A DNA stretch of 36,539 nt from an uncultured Mycobacteriaceae bacterium (GCA_902826815.1 CADEGF010000001.1:1-36539), one strand, 5' to 3'. Shown: positions 13,400 through 22,597, numbered from the stretch's first letter. Program-made: numbers and translations. Notes: a model not told the origin generated them from the sequence alone.

Positions 13400-14745
13400 C
13401 TTGGCCCGAGCCCTGGCAGTATCGTCCGATCATGCCAACTGCGCCGACACCCTTGACCATCATGTTCTGGCCCGAGTCGGCCTACGGTCCGACGAACCAG
13501 TGCATCGGCCTGGCCGCCATCCTGCGCGACCGCGGCCACACGATCGTCTTCGCCGCCGAGAGCTCGTGGGCAGGCAAGCTCGCCCCCTTCGGCTTCATCG
13601 AGGAACTCGTCGACCTGGCCGAACCCGCCGAGGGTGCGGACGAGGAGGATGCGGGCGCGTTCTGGACCGATTTCATCGCCGAGACCGCACCGGAGTTCCG
13701 TAAGCCGACCGTCGAACAGCTCGGGTCGTTCATCCAGCCGACGTACCAGGCACTCATCGACGGCGCGAAGTACTGCGAGCCGCGGCTTCGCGCGATCGTC
13801 GCCAAGCACCGGCCCGACGTCATCGTCGAGGACAACGTCGTTCTTTTCCCCGCGCTGGTCTCGGGCGGCGCGAAGTTCGTCCGGATGGTGTCATGCAGCC
13901 CGCTGGAGATGACCGGCGCGCAGGTTCCGCCGCCGTTCTCCGGCCTGCCCAGCGCCGACCGCAGCCAATGGGACGGCTACAAGGCGGAGTTCGACCGCAC
14001 CCACCGCGCGATGTGGTCCGACTTCAACGACTGGGTGCAGGCCCAGGGCGCCGATGCGCTGCGCGATCTGGAGTTCATGCCGCACGAGACTGCAGCGAAC
14101 CTCTACGTCTACCCGGCGGAGGCCGACTATGTGGGCGTCAGGCCCCTCGATGACACGTGGACCCGCATGGACTCCAGTGTGCGCGAGACCGACGACGAGT
14201 ACGTCGTGCCCGCCGAGGTCGCCGACCGACCTGAGGGCAGCGCGCTGGTGTATCTGTCGCTTGGCTCACTCGGCGGGGCCGATGTCGAGCTGATGCAGCG
14301 CCTGGTCGATGTGCTGGGTACGACGAAACACCGCTACATCGTCAGCAAGGGCCCGCAGGCCGACCGAATCAACCTGGCGGACAACATGGTCGGCGCACAG
14401 ATGCTTCCACAGACGAAGGTGATTCCGCAGGTCGACTTGGTCATCTCGCACGGCGGCAACAACACGATCACCGAAACGCTGCACTTCGGCAAGCCGTTGA
14501 TCGTGCTGCCGCTGTTCTGGGATCAGTACGAAAACGCCCAGCGCATAGATGAACTCGGGTTCGGCATCCGGCTGGATACGTACAAGTTCGCCGACGACGA
14601 GTTGACGGGAGCGGTCGATAGATTGTTGGCCGACACCGAATTGCGCGCGCAACTCGCCGAGATTGGCGAGGCGATTCGTGGGCGTGACGGCCTGCGGGTG
14701 GGCGCCGACGTGATCGAGCAGGTCGGCGTGAAGCATCGGGGCTGA
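13396..14745 (+). CDS. GT1-family glycosyltransferase (UGT/MGT-like)
   Basis: A 449-residue GT-B fold glycosyltransferase. The C-terminal donor-binding signature is clear: VISHGGNNTITETLHFGKPLIVLPLFWDQYENAQRI (given in pieces: HGGNNTITE with His352, then PLFWDQYENA). This resembles the UDP-glucuronosyl/macrolide/sterol transferase families, with Asp-Gln near the donor sugar. The N-terminal half would bind the acceptor. The ATG at 13396 overlaps the SDR stop (ATGA), so translational coupling is likely, though an internal ATG at 13432 is also possible. The kinase gene starts 2 nt after its stop. Acceptor and donor are unknown; a lipid or small hydrophobic acceptor and an amino-sugar link are inferred from family and operon. 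Confidence 0.9.
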   Translation: MTWPEPWQYRPIMPTAPTPLTIMFWPESAYGPTNQCIGLAAILRDRGHTIVFAAESSWAGKLAPFGFIEELVDLAEPAEGADEEDAGAFWTDFIAETAPEFRKPTVEQLGSFIQPTYQALIDGAKYCEPRLRAIVAKHRPDVIVEDNVVLFPALVSGGAKFVRMVSCSPLEMTGAQVPPPFSGLPSADRSQWDGYKAEFDRTHRAMWSDFNDWVQAQGADALRDLEFMPHETAANLYVYPAEADYVGVRPLDDTWTRMDSSVRETDDEYVVPAEVADRPEGSALVYLSLGSLGGADVELMQRLVDVLGTTKHRYIVSKGPQADRINLADNMVGAQMLPQTKVIPQVDLVISHGGNNTITETLHFGKPLIVLPLFWDQYENAQRIDELGFGIRLDTYKFADDELTGAVDRLLADTELRAQLAEIGEAIRGRDGLRVGADVIEQVGVKHRG

Positions 14746-14747
14746 AG

Positions 14748-15953
14748 TTGCTTGATCCGCTCGACGCGCTCGACCTCGCCGACGGCAAGCGCCTGGTCAT
14801 CGTCGCCGAGGGCGACGGCCTGGTCGCTGTTCCGGCGGTACGCGACCCGTCGGGGCATTGGCAACGCGCTCGAGCGGGCGACGGGGTGGCGGAAGCATTG
14901 TTGAACCTGCTCGCACAGCAATCGGGAACCGTGACGCACGATGGTTTCACCGTTCAGTCGTGGACACAGCGAACGGCGCTGGGTGAGAAGGCCATCGGTG
15001 TTGACCAGACCAACGAATCGGTGATCGTCGGCGATGCCGCGGTGGTGAAATGGGCGGCCCATCTGCAGGAGGGGCCGCATCCCGCGCCACATCGGATAGC
15101 CGTGCTCCGCGCAGCCGGTTTCGGCGGCATGCCCGCCCCTTGGGGTCTGATCACGTGGCGGTCCGTGAACGGTGAAGAGACACTGGTGGCCAGCGTCGAC
15201 GAGTACCTTCCCGGCGCGGTCGACGGGTGGACATGGGCCGTCGAGCTGATCACCGCCGCGGTAAGTGGTGACTATCCCGATCGGGCGTTCAACGCTGCGA
15301 GAAAGGTTGGCTGGCTCGTCGCGGATCTGCACGCCGCGTTAGCCGGTACTGCGACCGTTGCGGCGGAAGAGGATGCGATTCGCTGGCGGGATGCAGCGCT
15401 CGAGACACTGGAAGTTGTTTGTGCCATGCCGGATTCGGCAAGTGTTACGGTGGCCCGGCAGTATCGCGAAGAGATCGAGGCGACCCTCCGTCGTCTCGGC
15501 ACCCTGGCGGGGACACCCGTCATCGACGGTCACGGCGATCTCCACGTGGGCCAGGTGCTGCGCAGCGACGGGCGATTTGTCGTGACGGACTTCGACGGCA
15601 ATCCGGTACTTCAAGCCGACGAGCGGATGCGGCCGATTCCGGCTGCGCTTGACGTCGCAGGTATGACGCAGTCGCTTGCCCACGCCGCGATCGTGGCGGC
15701 TGAGTACACGGCCCTCGACCCCGAAGCACTTGCCGACGTTGACGTTTTCGTCCGACTGGCTTTCCTCGATGCGTACGCAGCCCGGATTGCTGAGCTCGGC
15801 CACGGTGAGTTGTACGATGCGGTCGCGCTGTATCCGTTCCGCATGCAGCAGGTGCTGCGCGAGATCATCTACGCAACAAGGCATCTGCCGCGGTGGATGT
15901 ACGTGCCCGACGCAGCTCTTCCGGTACTTCTTGACGAGGAGGTTCCATCGTGA
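14748..15953 (+). CDS. glucosamine-kinase-like aminosugar phosphotransferase
   Basis: A 401-residue protein of the maltokinase/aminoglycoside-phosphotransferase fold. The catalytic loop is DGHGDLHVGQVL (His262, Asp264) and the metal-binding motif is DFDG (Asp281, Asp283). A later block, RPIPAALDVAGM, resembles the RxPxxDVAGM signature described for actinobacterial glucosamine kinases. Those enzymes phosphorylate glucosamine at O6 with ATP. The N-terminus (about 1-110) looks like the Pep2/Mak N-terminal cap. It starts at TTG two nt after the glycosyltransferase and overlaps the SIS gene by 4 bp (GTGA). Glucosamine kinase is the best guess and maltokinase the main alternative; no TreS or GlgE gene is nearby to support the latter. 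Confidence 0.8.
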   Translation: MLDPLDALDLADGKRLVIVAEGDGLVAVPAVRDPSGHWQRARAGDGVAEALLNLLAQQSGTVTHDGFTVQSWTQRTALGEKAIGVDQTNESVIVGDAAVVKWAAHLQEGPHPAPHRIAVLRAAGFGGMPAPWGLITWRSVNGEETLVASVDEYLPGAVDGWTWAVELITAAVSGDYPDRAFNAARKVGWLVADLHAALAGTATVAAEEDAIRWRDAALETLEVVCAMPDSASVTVARQYREEIEATLRRLGTLAGTPVIDGHGDLHVGQVLRSDGRFVVTDFDGNPVLQADERMRPIPAALDVAGMTQSLAHAAIVAAEYTALDPEALADVDVFVRLAFLDAYAARIAELGHGELYDAVALYPFRMQQVLREIIYATRHLPRWMYVPDAALPVLLDEEVPS

Positions 15954-16918
15954 AGCCTGATGGATTCGCCGCCGACCTCTACCGCAAGCCCGAGGTGCTG
16001 CAGCGGCTCGCGGAACTTCTGCGCGAACGGAATCCGTGGGATGCGGTCGTTCCGCCGGACATCGAGCGGGTGGTGCTGCTCGGAATGGGATCGTCGGCAT
16101 ACGCGGGCGGAGTCGCTGCTGCACGCATGCGGGCGCGGGGCCTGGTCGCATCATCGGAGTTGGCGTCGTCGCAACTGCTTCCCGATTGGGGGGAGCGCAC
16201 GCTCGTCGTGGCGACGTCGGCGAGTGGCGGTTCGACAGAGACGCTGGACGCGCTGAATCGTCTGCCGAGCGCGGCACATACGGTGGCGCTGACGAACACG
16301 GCGGGATCGACGATCACCGAGCGATGCGACGCAGTGGTGGACCTGGCGGCCGAACCCGAGGTCGGTGGCGTCGCGTGCCGCAGTTACCAACACACCCTCG
16401 CGATGCTACTGGCGCTGGAGTGCCACCTCACGAACGTCGGCACGGATGTGCTCGCGCACTCTGTCGCGCTGTCGGCGGATGCCAGCGCGTATCTGCTTGA
16501 TGCCGAGAGTGATTGGCGTCTCGAGGTGTCCGAGCCACTGCTAGGACCGTCGGGCATCTATCTGTCCGCGCCGGCCGCCCGGTTCTGCTCCGCGCAGCAG
16601 GGTGCGTTGATGCTGCGGGAAGGTCCGCGGGTGCAGGCGGTCGGTTGCGAGACGGGTGACTGGAGCCATGTCGACGTGTACCTGACGAAGACGCTCGACT
16701 ACCGGCTGCTGGTGTTCGCGGGGTCGGAGTGGGAAGCGCAGTTGGCGGAGTGGACGACGGAGCGCGGCAGCACGGTGATCGGGGTGGGAGGGGTTGTGCC
16801 CGGCACGCAGTACAACCTCCGCTACCCCGGTGACGGCGACGACACGGTTCGGCTACTGACGGAGGTGCTGGTTCCTGAGCTGATCGCCGCCCGTGCCTGG
16901 CAGGGTCAGCGAATGTAG
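15950..16918 (+). CDS. double-SIS-domain sugar isomerase/deaminase-like protein
   Basis: A 322-residue protein with two SIS domains (about 30-150 and 190-320), as in the isomerase half of GlmS and in AgaS/FrlB-type enzymes. The first has the LLGMGSSAYAGG phosphate-binding loop and the TSASGGSTETL motif, typical of SIS contacts with the sugar-phosphate. The second domain has weaker LSAPAARF and GCETGDWSHVDVY segments. There is no glutaminase domain, so it is not a full GlmS. Given the adjacent glucosamine-kinase-like gene, conversion of glucosamine-6-phosphate to fructose-6-phosphate, or a related step, is plausible but inferred. Its GTG start overlaps the kinase stop by 4 bp, and it ends 13 bp inside the convergent M15-like gene. 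Confidence 0.85.
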   Translation: MKPDGFAADLYRKPEVLQRLAELLRERNPWDAVVPPDIERVVLLGMGSSAYAGGVAAARMRARGLVASSELASSQLLPDWGERTLVVATSASGGSTETLDALNRLPSAAHTVALTNTAGSTITERCDAVVDLAAEPEVGGVACRSYQHTLAMLLALECHLTNVGTDVLAHSVALSADASAYLLDAESDWRLEVSEPLLGPSGIYLSAPAARFCSAQQGALMLREGPRVQAVGCETGDWSHVDVYLTKTLDYRLLVFAGSEWEAQLAEWTTERGSTVIGVGGVVPGTQYNLRYPGDGDDTVRLLTEVLVPELIAARAWQGQRM

Positions 16919-17589
16919 ACCTCGCCGCCGGTGGGGTAGCCACCACCATGCGTCGTGATGTGGACGTGGTCGTAGTGGCCGTAGCCGCCGGCCTTCGCAC
17001 CGTTGGGCGTGTAGTACATGCCGCGCCAGATGCAGTCCTGCAGGTCGAATCGGTCCGCGTTCTCGAGTGCGAAGGCCACGATCCGGTTTCCCAGCGCGAT
17101 GCCGGCGGCCGACGTCGGGTTCGGGATCATCACGTCGAGCGCGAGACCGTTGGGATGCCATCGGAGCGCATCCGGCCGGACACCGCCGATGTTCTGAATC
17201 TCGGGGAACAGCGCGCTGATGCTCCGCGCGACCAGAATGGTCTTGACCTGCAGGCCCCTCTCGGGGGCTATGCCGACGGGCAGGACGCGCTCGGCCTCGC
17301 GGTTGTAGACGCGGTACCTCGACGCTGTCGCCAACTGCACCTGCTCGGCGCCGCCCGCTGATTCGAGGCTGGCGGGCGCGGCCAAGACGGCGGCCGGTGC
17401 GGAGGCGACAACCTCCACGCTGCGCGCATCCTCGACGATCTGATCGCCCGCGTCGGCCTCGCTGACCGGCGCGGGGACGGACACGTCGCCACCGGCTGCA
17501 AGCAAGAGGGCGTAGGGGGCGATGACGGCCGCTGCGGGAACGGCCGACGGAGTTATCCGTCGGCGGCGAGCGACACTATGCCTCCCCAT
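16906..17589 (-). CDS. exported M15-like (ARB_07466-type) putative peptidase
   Basis: A 227-residue protein with the ATG at 17589 (MGRHSVARRRR), followed by a signal-anchor (PSAVPAAAVIAPYALLLAAGG), an Ala/Val-rich linker and a C-terminal domain of about 120 residues. That domain has RWHPNGLALDVMIPN and GHYDHVHITTHGGG, which match the metal-binding pattern His-x6-Asp plus His-x-His of M15-type D-Ala-D-Ala carboxypeptidase-like domains. In mycobacteria this type is an exported protein of the Rv0320 kind (recalled, not searched). The likely role is peptidoglycan peptide hydrolysis in the periplasm, but activity has not been shown for this subfamily. It converges with the SIS gene with a 13-bp overlap and diverges from the P450. 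Confidence 0.75.
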   Translation of the reverse strand: MGRHSVARRRRITPSAVPAAAVIAPYALLLAAGGDVSVPAPVSEADAGDQIVEDARSVEVVASAPAAVLAAPASLESAGGAEQVQLATASRYRVYNREAERVLPVGIAPERGLQVKTILVARSISALFPEIQNIGGVRPDALRWHPNGLALDVMIPNPTSAAGIALGNRIVAFALENADRFDLQDCIWRGMYYTPNGAKAGGYGHYDHVHITTHGGGYPTGGEVYIR

Positions 17590-17765
17590 CACGAAGCACA
17601 ATACGAGCAAAGACGGAAATGTTCATCTTCCCTCAATGAACCCTTAGAAAGCGCTGGCAGCGCCTCCACCAGCGAATATCACGAAAGGGTAACGTTTTCC
17701 CAGCTCAGCGGGGTGGCGACCCGTATGTCGTCCCTCGGTCGACTCTGTCGGTCACACTGACGTAC

Positions 17766-18998
17766 GTGCCACAGGACGCCATCAGCGTCGGCGGCGTCGA
17801 CCTCGCCGATCCGGACACCTATCTATCGGGTATGCCGTTCGATGCCTTCCGCGAGCTTCGCGGCCGGTCTCCGGTCGCGTGGCACCCATACAAGGACGGT
17901 CCCGGCTTCCTGGCGCTCACCGGATACGACGAGATCCTTACCGTCTCGCGGGACAGCGCTACGTGGTCATCGCAGACCGCAGGCGTCTTCTTCGACGTGC
18001 CCAGCCCGCAGGATGAGTTCCAGCTCGCGCTGATGATGCTGACCATGGACCCGCCGCGGCACACCAAGCTCCGCTCCCTGGTGAGCAAGGGCTTCACGCC
18101 GCGCCGCGTTGCGCGGCTCAACGAGCACGTAGCCGATATGGCGCGCCGCATCGTCGACGACGTGGCAGAGCGCGGCGAGTGTGACTTCGTCAACGATGTC
18201 GCGGGCGCGCTGCCGTCTTACGTGATCGCCGAGCTGCTCGGAATACCACTCGAAGACGGCCGCCGGCTCTACCAGCTGACCGAGATCATGAACTCCGGCG
18301 CCGTCGGCGACGCAGTGCAGACGCACGTGGTCGATGCACAGATGCAGATGTTCTCCTACGGCAGCGAGCTAGCGGCGCGGAAACGCTCGAATCCCGGCGA
18401 CGACATCGCGACCGCACTGTTGGACGCCGAGGTCGACGGTGAACGTCTCACCGATCTCGAGTTCAACATGTTCTTCCTTCTTCTCATCAACGCGGGCGGA
18501 GACACCACCCGCAATCTGGTGGCGTCGGGCATTCTCGCGCTGACGGATCACCCCGACGAACGCGAACGACTCGCCGCGGACCCGTCGCTGCTGCCGACCG
18601 CGATCGAGGAGCTGCTGCGCTACACCACCCCCGTCACCGTTTTCGTCCGCACCGCGACGAAGGACACCGAACTGCGGGGCATCCCCGTCAAGGCGGGCGA
18701 GCGTGCGGCGATGTTCTATCCGTCGGCCAACCGCGACGAGAACCACTTCGTCGATCCCGATCGCCTTGACATCAGCCGCGCCCCCAACCCGCACCTCGCC
18801 TTCGGCGGCGGCGGGACTCATTTCTGCCTCGGCGCGAACCTGGCCCGCGTAGAAGCCACCGCGATCATTCCCGAGGTGCTGGCTCGCTTGAAGGATCTCG
18901 AACTCGCCGGGCCGGTCGAGCGGGTGCGGTCCAATCTGATGAACGGCATCCATTCGATGCCGGTCAAGTTCACTGCCACCTCGGCCGTCTCAGCCTAA
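17766..18998 (+). CDS. cytochrome P450
   Basis: A 410-residue soluble bacterial P450. Present are the I-helix oxygen motif NAGGDTTRN, the K-helix ExxR (ELLR in EELLRYTTP) and the haem-binding loop FGGGGTHFCLGANLAR with the thiolate Cys354. It uses O2 and electrons from a ferredoxin partner, and no ferredoxin or reductase gene is adjacent. In mycobacteria such P450s often hydroxylate steroids, fatty acids or other lipids; the substrate cannot be read from the sequence. It starts at GTG and diverges from the M15-like gene over 176 bp. Its 3' end overlaps the convergent membrane-protein gene by 9 bp. Confidence 0.95.
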   Translation: MPQDAISVGGVDLADPDTYLSGMPFDAFRELRGRSPVAWHPYKDGPGFLALTGYDEILTVSRDSATWSSQTAGVFFDVPSPQDEFQLALMMLTMDPPRHTKLRSLVSKGFTPRRVARLNEHVADMARRIVDDVAERGECDFVNDVAGALPSYVIAELLGIPLEDGRRLYQLTEIMNSGAVGDAVQTHVVDAQMQMFSYGSELAARKRSNPGDDIATALLDAEVDGERLTDLEFNMFFLLLINAGGDTTRNLVASGILALTDHPDERERLAADPSLLPTAIEELLRYTTPVTVFVRTATKDTELRGIPVKAGERAAMFYPSANRDENHFVDPDRLDISRAPNPHLAFGGGGTHFCLGANLARVEATAIIPEVLARLKDLELAGPVERVRSNLMNGIHSMPVKFTATSAVSA

Positions 18999-20585
18999 GA
19001 TCCCATCCCGCCAGCGAAAGCTGTTGACGTACTTGCCCATATCGAGGGCAAGCGCAAGGTTGACGCCTGACGGGTGGCCGGTGCCGAAGGTCGGCGTGAA
19101 TTCGTGGTACGGGCCGACGGCCGTGGCCACCAACGCATAGTCGTTCTTGACGGCGGCCATCGCAACAATCCGAAGCCGGGTGAAGACGCCGCTCGTATCC
19201 TGCGGGTAGTCATCGAACACCGCGCCGTATCCCGGCTCGTAACCCACCATGGCATTGGGTATCTCGTAGTCGAGCGTGGAATCGGGGTAATACTCGGCGA
19301 TCATCTTCTCGACGACCTGCCTCGCCGAGCGCTTCTCGGCGGGCTCGCCCCACAGATCCAGGACACCGGTGTCGCCACCGAGATACTCCAGCGCGACCCA
19401 GTCGTCGTACAGCGTGGCCTTGTACAGAGATCCGGGGGCCGGATACTGCACCGAGAACTCTCCATCTTTGGCGACGAAGCGTGGATTGGTGTCGATCGGC
19501 TGACCGATCGGCGGACGGCCGCAGTCGGGCGGGCACGTGTACCGCACCGTCGGTGGTGTCGCCAGCACTGACGCGGTGATCCCCGCCGCGACAACGACAC
19601 TGAGGCCGGCCCCCAGTGTCGTGAACAGCCGCCGGTGAGTGGTGTGTCGCGCCGACGCAATCCAATACGCGCCGGGATCCGGCGCTTCGTGGTCCTCGTG
19701 GAGAACGAAATACTGCAGTCCGACGCGAAGTGCCAGCAGCGCGACGACGGCGAACATGAGATGGGCACCGAAGTCGATACCCTCCACGGCGGGGGTGGCT
19801 TCCCAGAGGCCCACCGCGGCGAACAAGGCCAGGGTCGCCAACGCGCTGTACATCACGGGCTTCCACCGACCGAACCACAGCGCCGCGCCGACCAATCCGC
19901 CCATCGCCGCCGTCATCAGCGGGATCGCGATGCCCTGCACGCCCGCTTGCGCCAGCATCACGGTGACCGGCCGGTCGCCGGCCGTTACCCCGGTCGCGAA
20001 CTGGGGCGCCATCCGGGTCAGCGTGGCCGCGGCGGTGAAACTGATTGCGCTCAGCGACCCGAAGATCAAGCCGTCCAGCGGCTTCCGCGTGGGCAGGAGC
20101 AGCCGCGCCACAGCAGCAGGCACAAGCATGAGTATCGACGCGCCGACCGGTACTGCGATTCCGACGAGCTGCGCGAGCCTTCTCGAGGAAGCGTTGGCCA
20201 ATGACACGTCGTAGAAGCCGGCGACCCACGAACCCGTCGCGAGCGCCCATCCGACGCCCAGCGCGATTCCAAGCAAGGCAGTCGGCACCAGCACTCGAAG
20301 CGTCAAGCCGCGGTGGAGATCAGCCTCGTACAGGTACAGAAGGAAAATCAGCGGAAGGCCGAGCGCGCTGACGGCGATCATGGGCGCCTGCCACCGCAGC
20401 AGCGCAAGGCCGATCAACAACAGAACGAGGAATGCGAGGCCGACTCGAAATACGTTGCGCGAGCGCAGCGGAAGATGCGGGAACAGTGAGCTCGCCACCG
20501 AAAGGCGCAGCACCTGCTCCTCGGGTGCCAGGACATACTCGTCCATCCGGAGCCCGCGGCCGTCGCCGGTGGTCGGTTGTGTCAT
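18990..20585 (-). CDS. multi-pass membrane protein with extracytoplasmic C-terminal domain
   Basis: A 531-residue protein. The first 40 residues are cytoplasmic (MDEYVLAPEEQVLRLSV), followed by eight to ten hydrophobic helices up to about residue 340. A final helix (LGAGLSVVVAAGITASVLA) leads to a roughly 180-residue outer domain beginning with two cysteines (YTCPPDCGRPP). The outer domain is strand-rich (FSVQYPAPGSLYKATLYDDWVALEYLG type) and has no recognised family. The layout is reminiscent of PrsW-like membrane proteins, but I see no metalloprotease motif. The ATG overlaps the S53 protease stop (ATGA), placing it last in a lipoprotein/protease/membrane-protein operon. A role in substrate handling or anchoring for the protease is inferred. 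Confidence 0.75.
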   Translation of the reverse strand: MTQPTTGDGRGLRMDEYVLAPEEQVLRLSVASSLFPHLPLRSRNVFRVGLAFLVLLLIGLALLRWQAPMIAVSALGLPLIFLLYLYEADLHRGLTLRVLVPTALLGIALGVGWALATGSWVAGFYDVSLANASSRRLAQLVGIAVPVGASILMLVPAAVARLLLPTRKPLDGLIFGSLSAISFTAAATLTRMAPQFATGVTAGDRPVTVMLAQAGVQGIAIPLMTAAMGGLVGAALWFGRWKPVMYSALATLALFAAVGLWEATPAVEGIDFGAHLMFAVVALLALRVGLQYFVLHEDHEAPDPGAYWIASARHTTHRRLFTTLGAGLSVVVAAGITASVLATPPTVRYTCPPDCGRPPIGQPIDTNPRFVAKDGEFSVQYPAPGSLYKATLYDDWVALEYLGGDTGVLDLWGEPAEKRSARQVVEKMIAEYYPDSTLDYEIPNAMVGYEPGYGAVFDDYPQDTSGVFTRLRIVAMAAVKNDYALVATAVGPYHEFTPTFGTGHPSGVNLALALDMGKYVNSFRWRDGILG

Positions 20586-22171
20586 TCGGGCTTCGCGCGG
20601 GATTGGACCCCGAGCAGGTTCTTGGCGAGGTTATAGGTATTCGGGCTGCCGAGTCCGGTCACGACGTCGTAGCCGGGTTGCGATAGGTCTACGGCGTTGC
20701 CGCCCAGATGAATGTCCCGAAACCCCGGGAGATCAGAGCCGGCCGCAACCCTGTACAGCAAGGGATTGATGTCGCCCAAAGCCCTGCCGCCGTTGGCCTT
20801 CAGGTACTGGTTCATCAGTACCGTCAGCGCCGCCCAGATCGGCGCGGCCTGCGACGTGCCCGCGCCGACGTACTCGTTCTGTCCGAAGATGAACCTCACC
20901 CCGGTTAGCGGATCACCGACCGCCGCGACGTCGGGCGACAGCCTGCGCTGTCGTGTGTCCCGATCAACTGACAGCTTCTGCTGCCACGCCGGGCGCTCGA
21001 AGAGCTCTGACACCCCGCCGCTGGTGCCCTGGGACAGTGGCGAATCGATCCATGCGTACTCCGCGAGCCACTGGCCGCGCGGACCTGTCGACAGCGTCGT
21101 CGCACCGACGGCGGTCATCGTGGGCAGCGACGAGATCGCGTCCAGCCCAACATCATCCGGACCAGGCGGGGACGACCACTCGTCGGCACCCTTGCACTCG
21201 AGGCCGGCGTTGTCCCCCGTCGCGTCGAACGCCGATGTGCCGTGCGCCTGCGCACTCACCAAGGCGGCTTCCACCGGGGCGAGATCCGCCGCACTCGCCA
21301 TCTTGTCGCACGCCCACCCGATCGACAGGCTCCATACCGCGCCGGGATAGGAGCGGTCGGCATCCTCGAACATCCGGCCGATCTTCTCGTAAGCCCCGTC
21401 GCCTTCCAGGGTGGGCCTTGCGTTGATGACGACAAGCCGCGCATCGGGTGCAATGGCGTGCGCCACTTGCAGATCCATTGTCGTCTCGCCGTGTGCCTCG
21501 TCCGGGATACCGCCGACCACCTCTGGTGTGAACCGAGGCAAGCCAGAGGTATCGGCGTAGGTGTCGAGGTCCTTCTGGTCGAAGCCGTCGAACTCGAAGA
21601 ACACGATCGTCGCGCCCTTACCGGTGTGGCCCTCCTCCACCAGCGGGGCCGCGTTGTACGCATCCAGTAGGCCGGCGGGGCGCAGACCGCCCTGCTGCAC
21701 ATCGAGAGGAAAGTTGTCCGGCCGCTTCGTGTGATGCGGTGTGTAGCCGATGATCCGGCCCAGCCCGGTGACATCGTCATCGAGCGCGGCAGGGACCGCA
21801 GGCTGTTCCGGTGACGCATAGAACACCTGGCCTCTGCGGCCGCGATAGTCGTTCACCGGAACGCCGAAGGCCCGCGCCATGTTTTGGGCGGCGCCTTCGA
21901 CGATCGCCCACCCGTCGCCGGGCCGCCAACGCACCCACAGCTCCCGAGCGCTAGCCCAACCCATCAAGTCGGCAGGGCGAGACGCGCTCGGCAGGGTGAC
22001 GGTCAGTTGCGCATCACCGCTGCGCGACGGTCCCAGGTCGGTCGAGCTCGCCAGCAGCGATGCGAACGGACCCTTGATGACCGCCGAGTTCGTAGGCGCG
22101 CAGCCAGCACTCAGACCCGACGCAGCAACGACTGCCGACGCCGCGATGAGCGCCGGCAGACGCCGCCGCAT
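20582..22171 (-). CDS. S53 (sedolisin) serine-carboxyl peptidase, predicted lipoprotein
   Basis: A 529-residue protein using the ATG at 22171, because a signal sequence with lipobox LSAGC (Cys24) begins there; the upstream extension overlaps the preceding lipoprotein gene. The S53 catalytic residues are all present: E229-x3-D233 (GETTMD), the oxyanion Asp320 (ATGDNAG) and the nucleophile Ser440 in GTSQAAP. The terminal part (GDINPLLYRV, FRDIHLGGN and the late VTGLGSPN) fits the sedolisin calcium-site region. Residues about 30-165 would be the pro-segment. Sedolisins are usually acid-active endopeptidases; a lipid-anchored form in mycobacteria would act at the outer face of the membrane. The gene lies 14 bp after the lipoprotein gene and overlaps the membrane-protein gene. 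Confidence 0.9.
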   Translation of the reverse strand: MRRRLPALIAASAVVAASGLSAGCAPTNSAVIKGPFASLLASSTDLGPSRSGDAQLTVTLPSASRPADLMGWASARELWVRWRPGDGWAIVEGAAQNMARAFGVPVNDYRGRRGQVFYASPEQPAVPAALDDDVTGLGRIIGYTPHHTKRPDNFPLDVQQGGLRPAGLLDAYNAAPLVEEGHTGKGATIVFFEFDGFDQKDLDTYADTSGLPRFTPEVVGGIPDEAHGETTMDLQVAHAIAPDARLVVINARPTLEGDGAYEKIGRMFEDADRSYPGAVWSLSIGWACDKMASAADLAPVEAALVSAQAHGTSAFDATGDNAGLECKGADEWSSPPGPDDVGLDAISSLPTMTAVGATTLSTGPRGQWLAEYAWIDSPLSQGTSGGVSELFERPAWQQKLSVDRDTRQRRLSPDVAAVGDPLTGVRFIFGQNEYVGAGTSQAAPIWAALTVLMNQYLKANGGRALGDINPLLYRVAAGSDLPGFRDIHLGGNAVDLSQPGYDVVTGLGSPNTYNLAKNLLGVQSRAKPE

Positions 22172-22185
22172 TTCGGTGATGGCTC

Positions 22186-22482
22186 CTACGAGCCGTTCGT
22201 TACGTGCCGACCGTGCTCGCCCGGCTGGACCTGCGAGGGTGGCGGCGCGTTCACGGGCGGGGTGAACAGGTTCGGCGCCTGCGGATCGATCCGCGGAGCC
22301 TTCTCCGTCGGCGACACAGGGGCGGCAGGCGACGTCGTCGTGGTGGTTGTGGTCGTCGTCGAGGTTTCCGGGGCCTTCTCCTCTTCCTTCGCGCAACCAG
22401 CGGTGATCATGCCCATTGCTGCGACAGCTCCCAGCCCGGCAACCATCGCTAGTCGACGAGGCAAACGACTCTGAGTCCTCAT
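22186..22482 (-). CDS. small Thr/Pro-rich lipoprotein
   Basis: A 98-residue protein with a basic N-terminus, a hydrophobic stretch and a lipobox ITAGC (Cys30), indicating lipidation and anchoring to the membrane. The mature part begins KEEEKAPE, then has nine consecutive Thr, then Pro-rich text. Thr/Pro-rich segments of this kind are typical sites of mycobacterial O-mannosylation. It is the first gene of the S53 protease operon (14 bp to the next start). No enzymatic domain is visible. It may be an accessory factor or a substrate of the protease. Confidence 0.8.
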   Translation of the reverse strand: MRTQSRLPRRLAMVAGLGAVAAMGMITAGCAKEEEKAPETSTTTTTTTTTSPAAPVSPTEKAPRIDPQAPNLFTPPVNAPPPSQVQPGEHGRHVTNGS

Positions 22483-22597
22483 TGCGTTTCCTTATCTATT
22501 CACCTGCACCGTAATCGGCAGGAATTACCGACCATGGTTCCATAGAGAGCGAATCCGCGCTAGTACCGCAGCAAAATTAACGATCATGAAGACTTTA

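Noticed and set aside
22172-22396. N-terminal extension of the S53 peptidase
   Set aside because: It would precede the lipoprotein signal and overlaps the small lipoprotein gene in another frame; the lipobox fixes the start at 22171.
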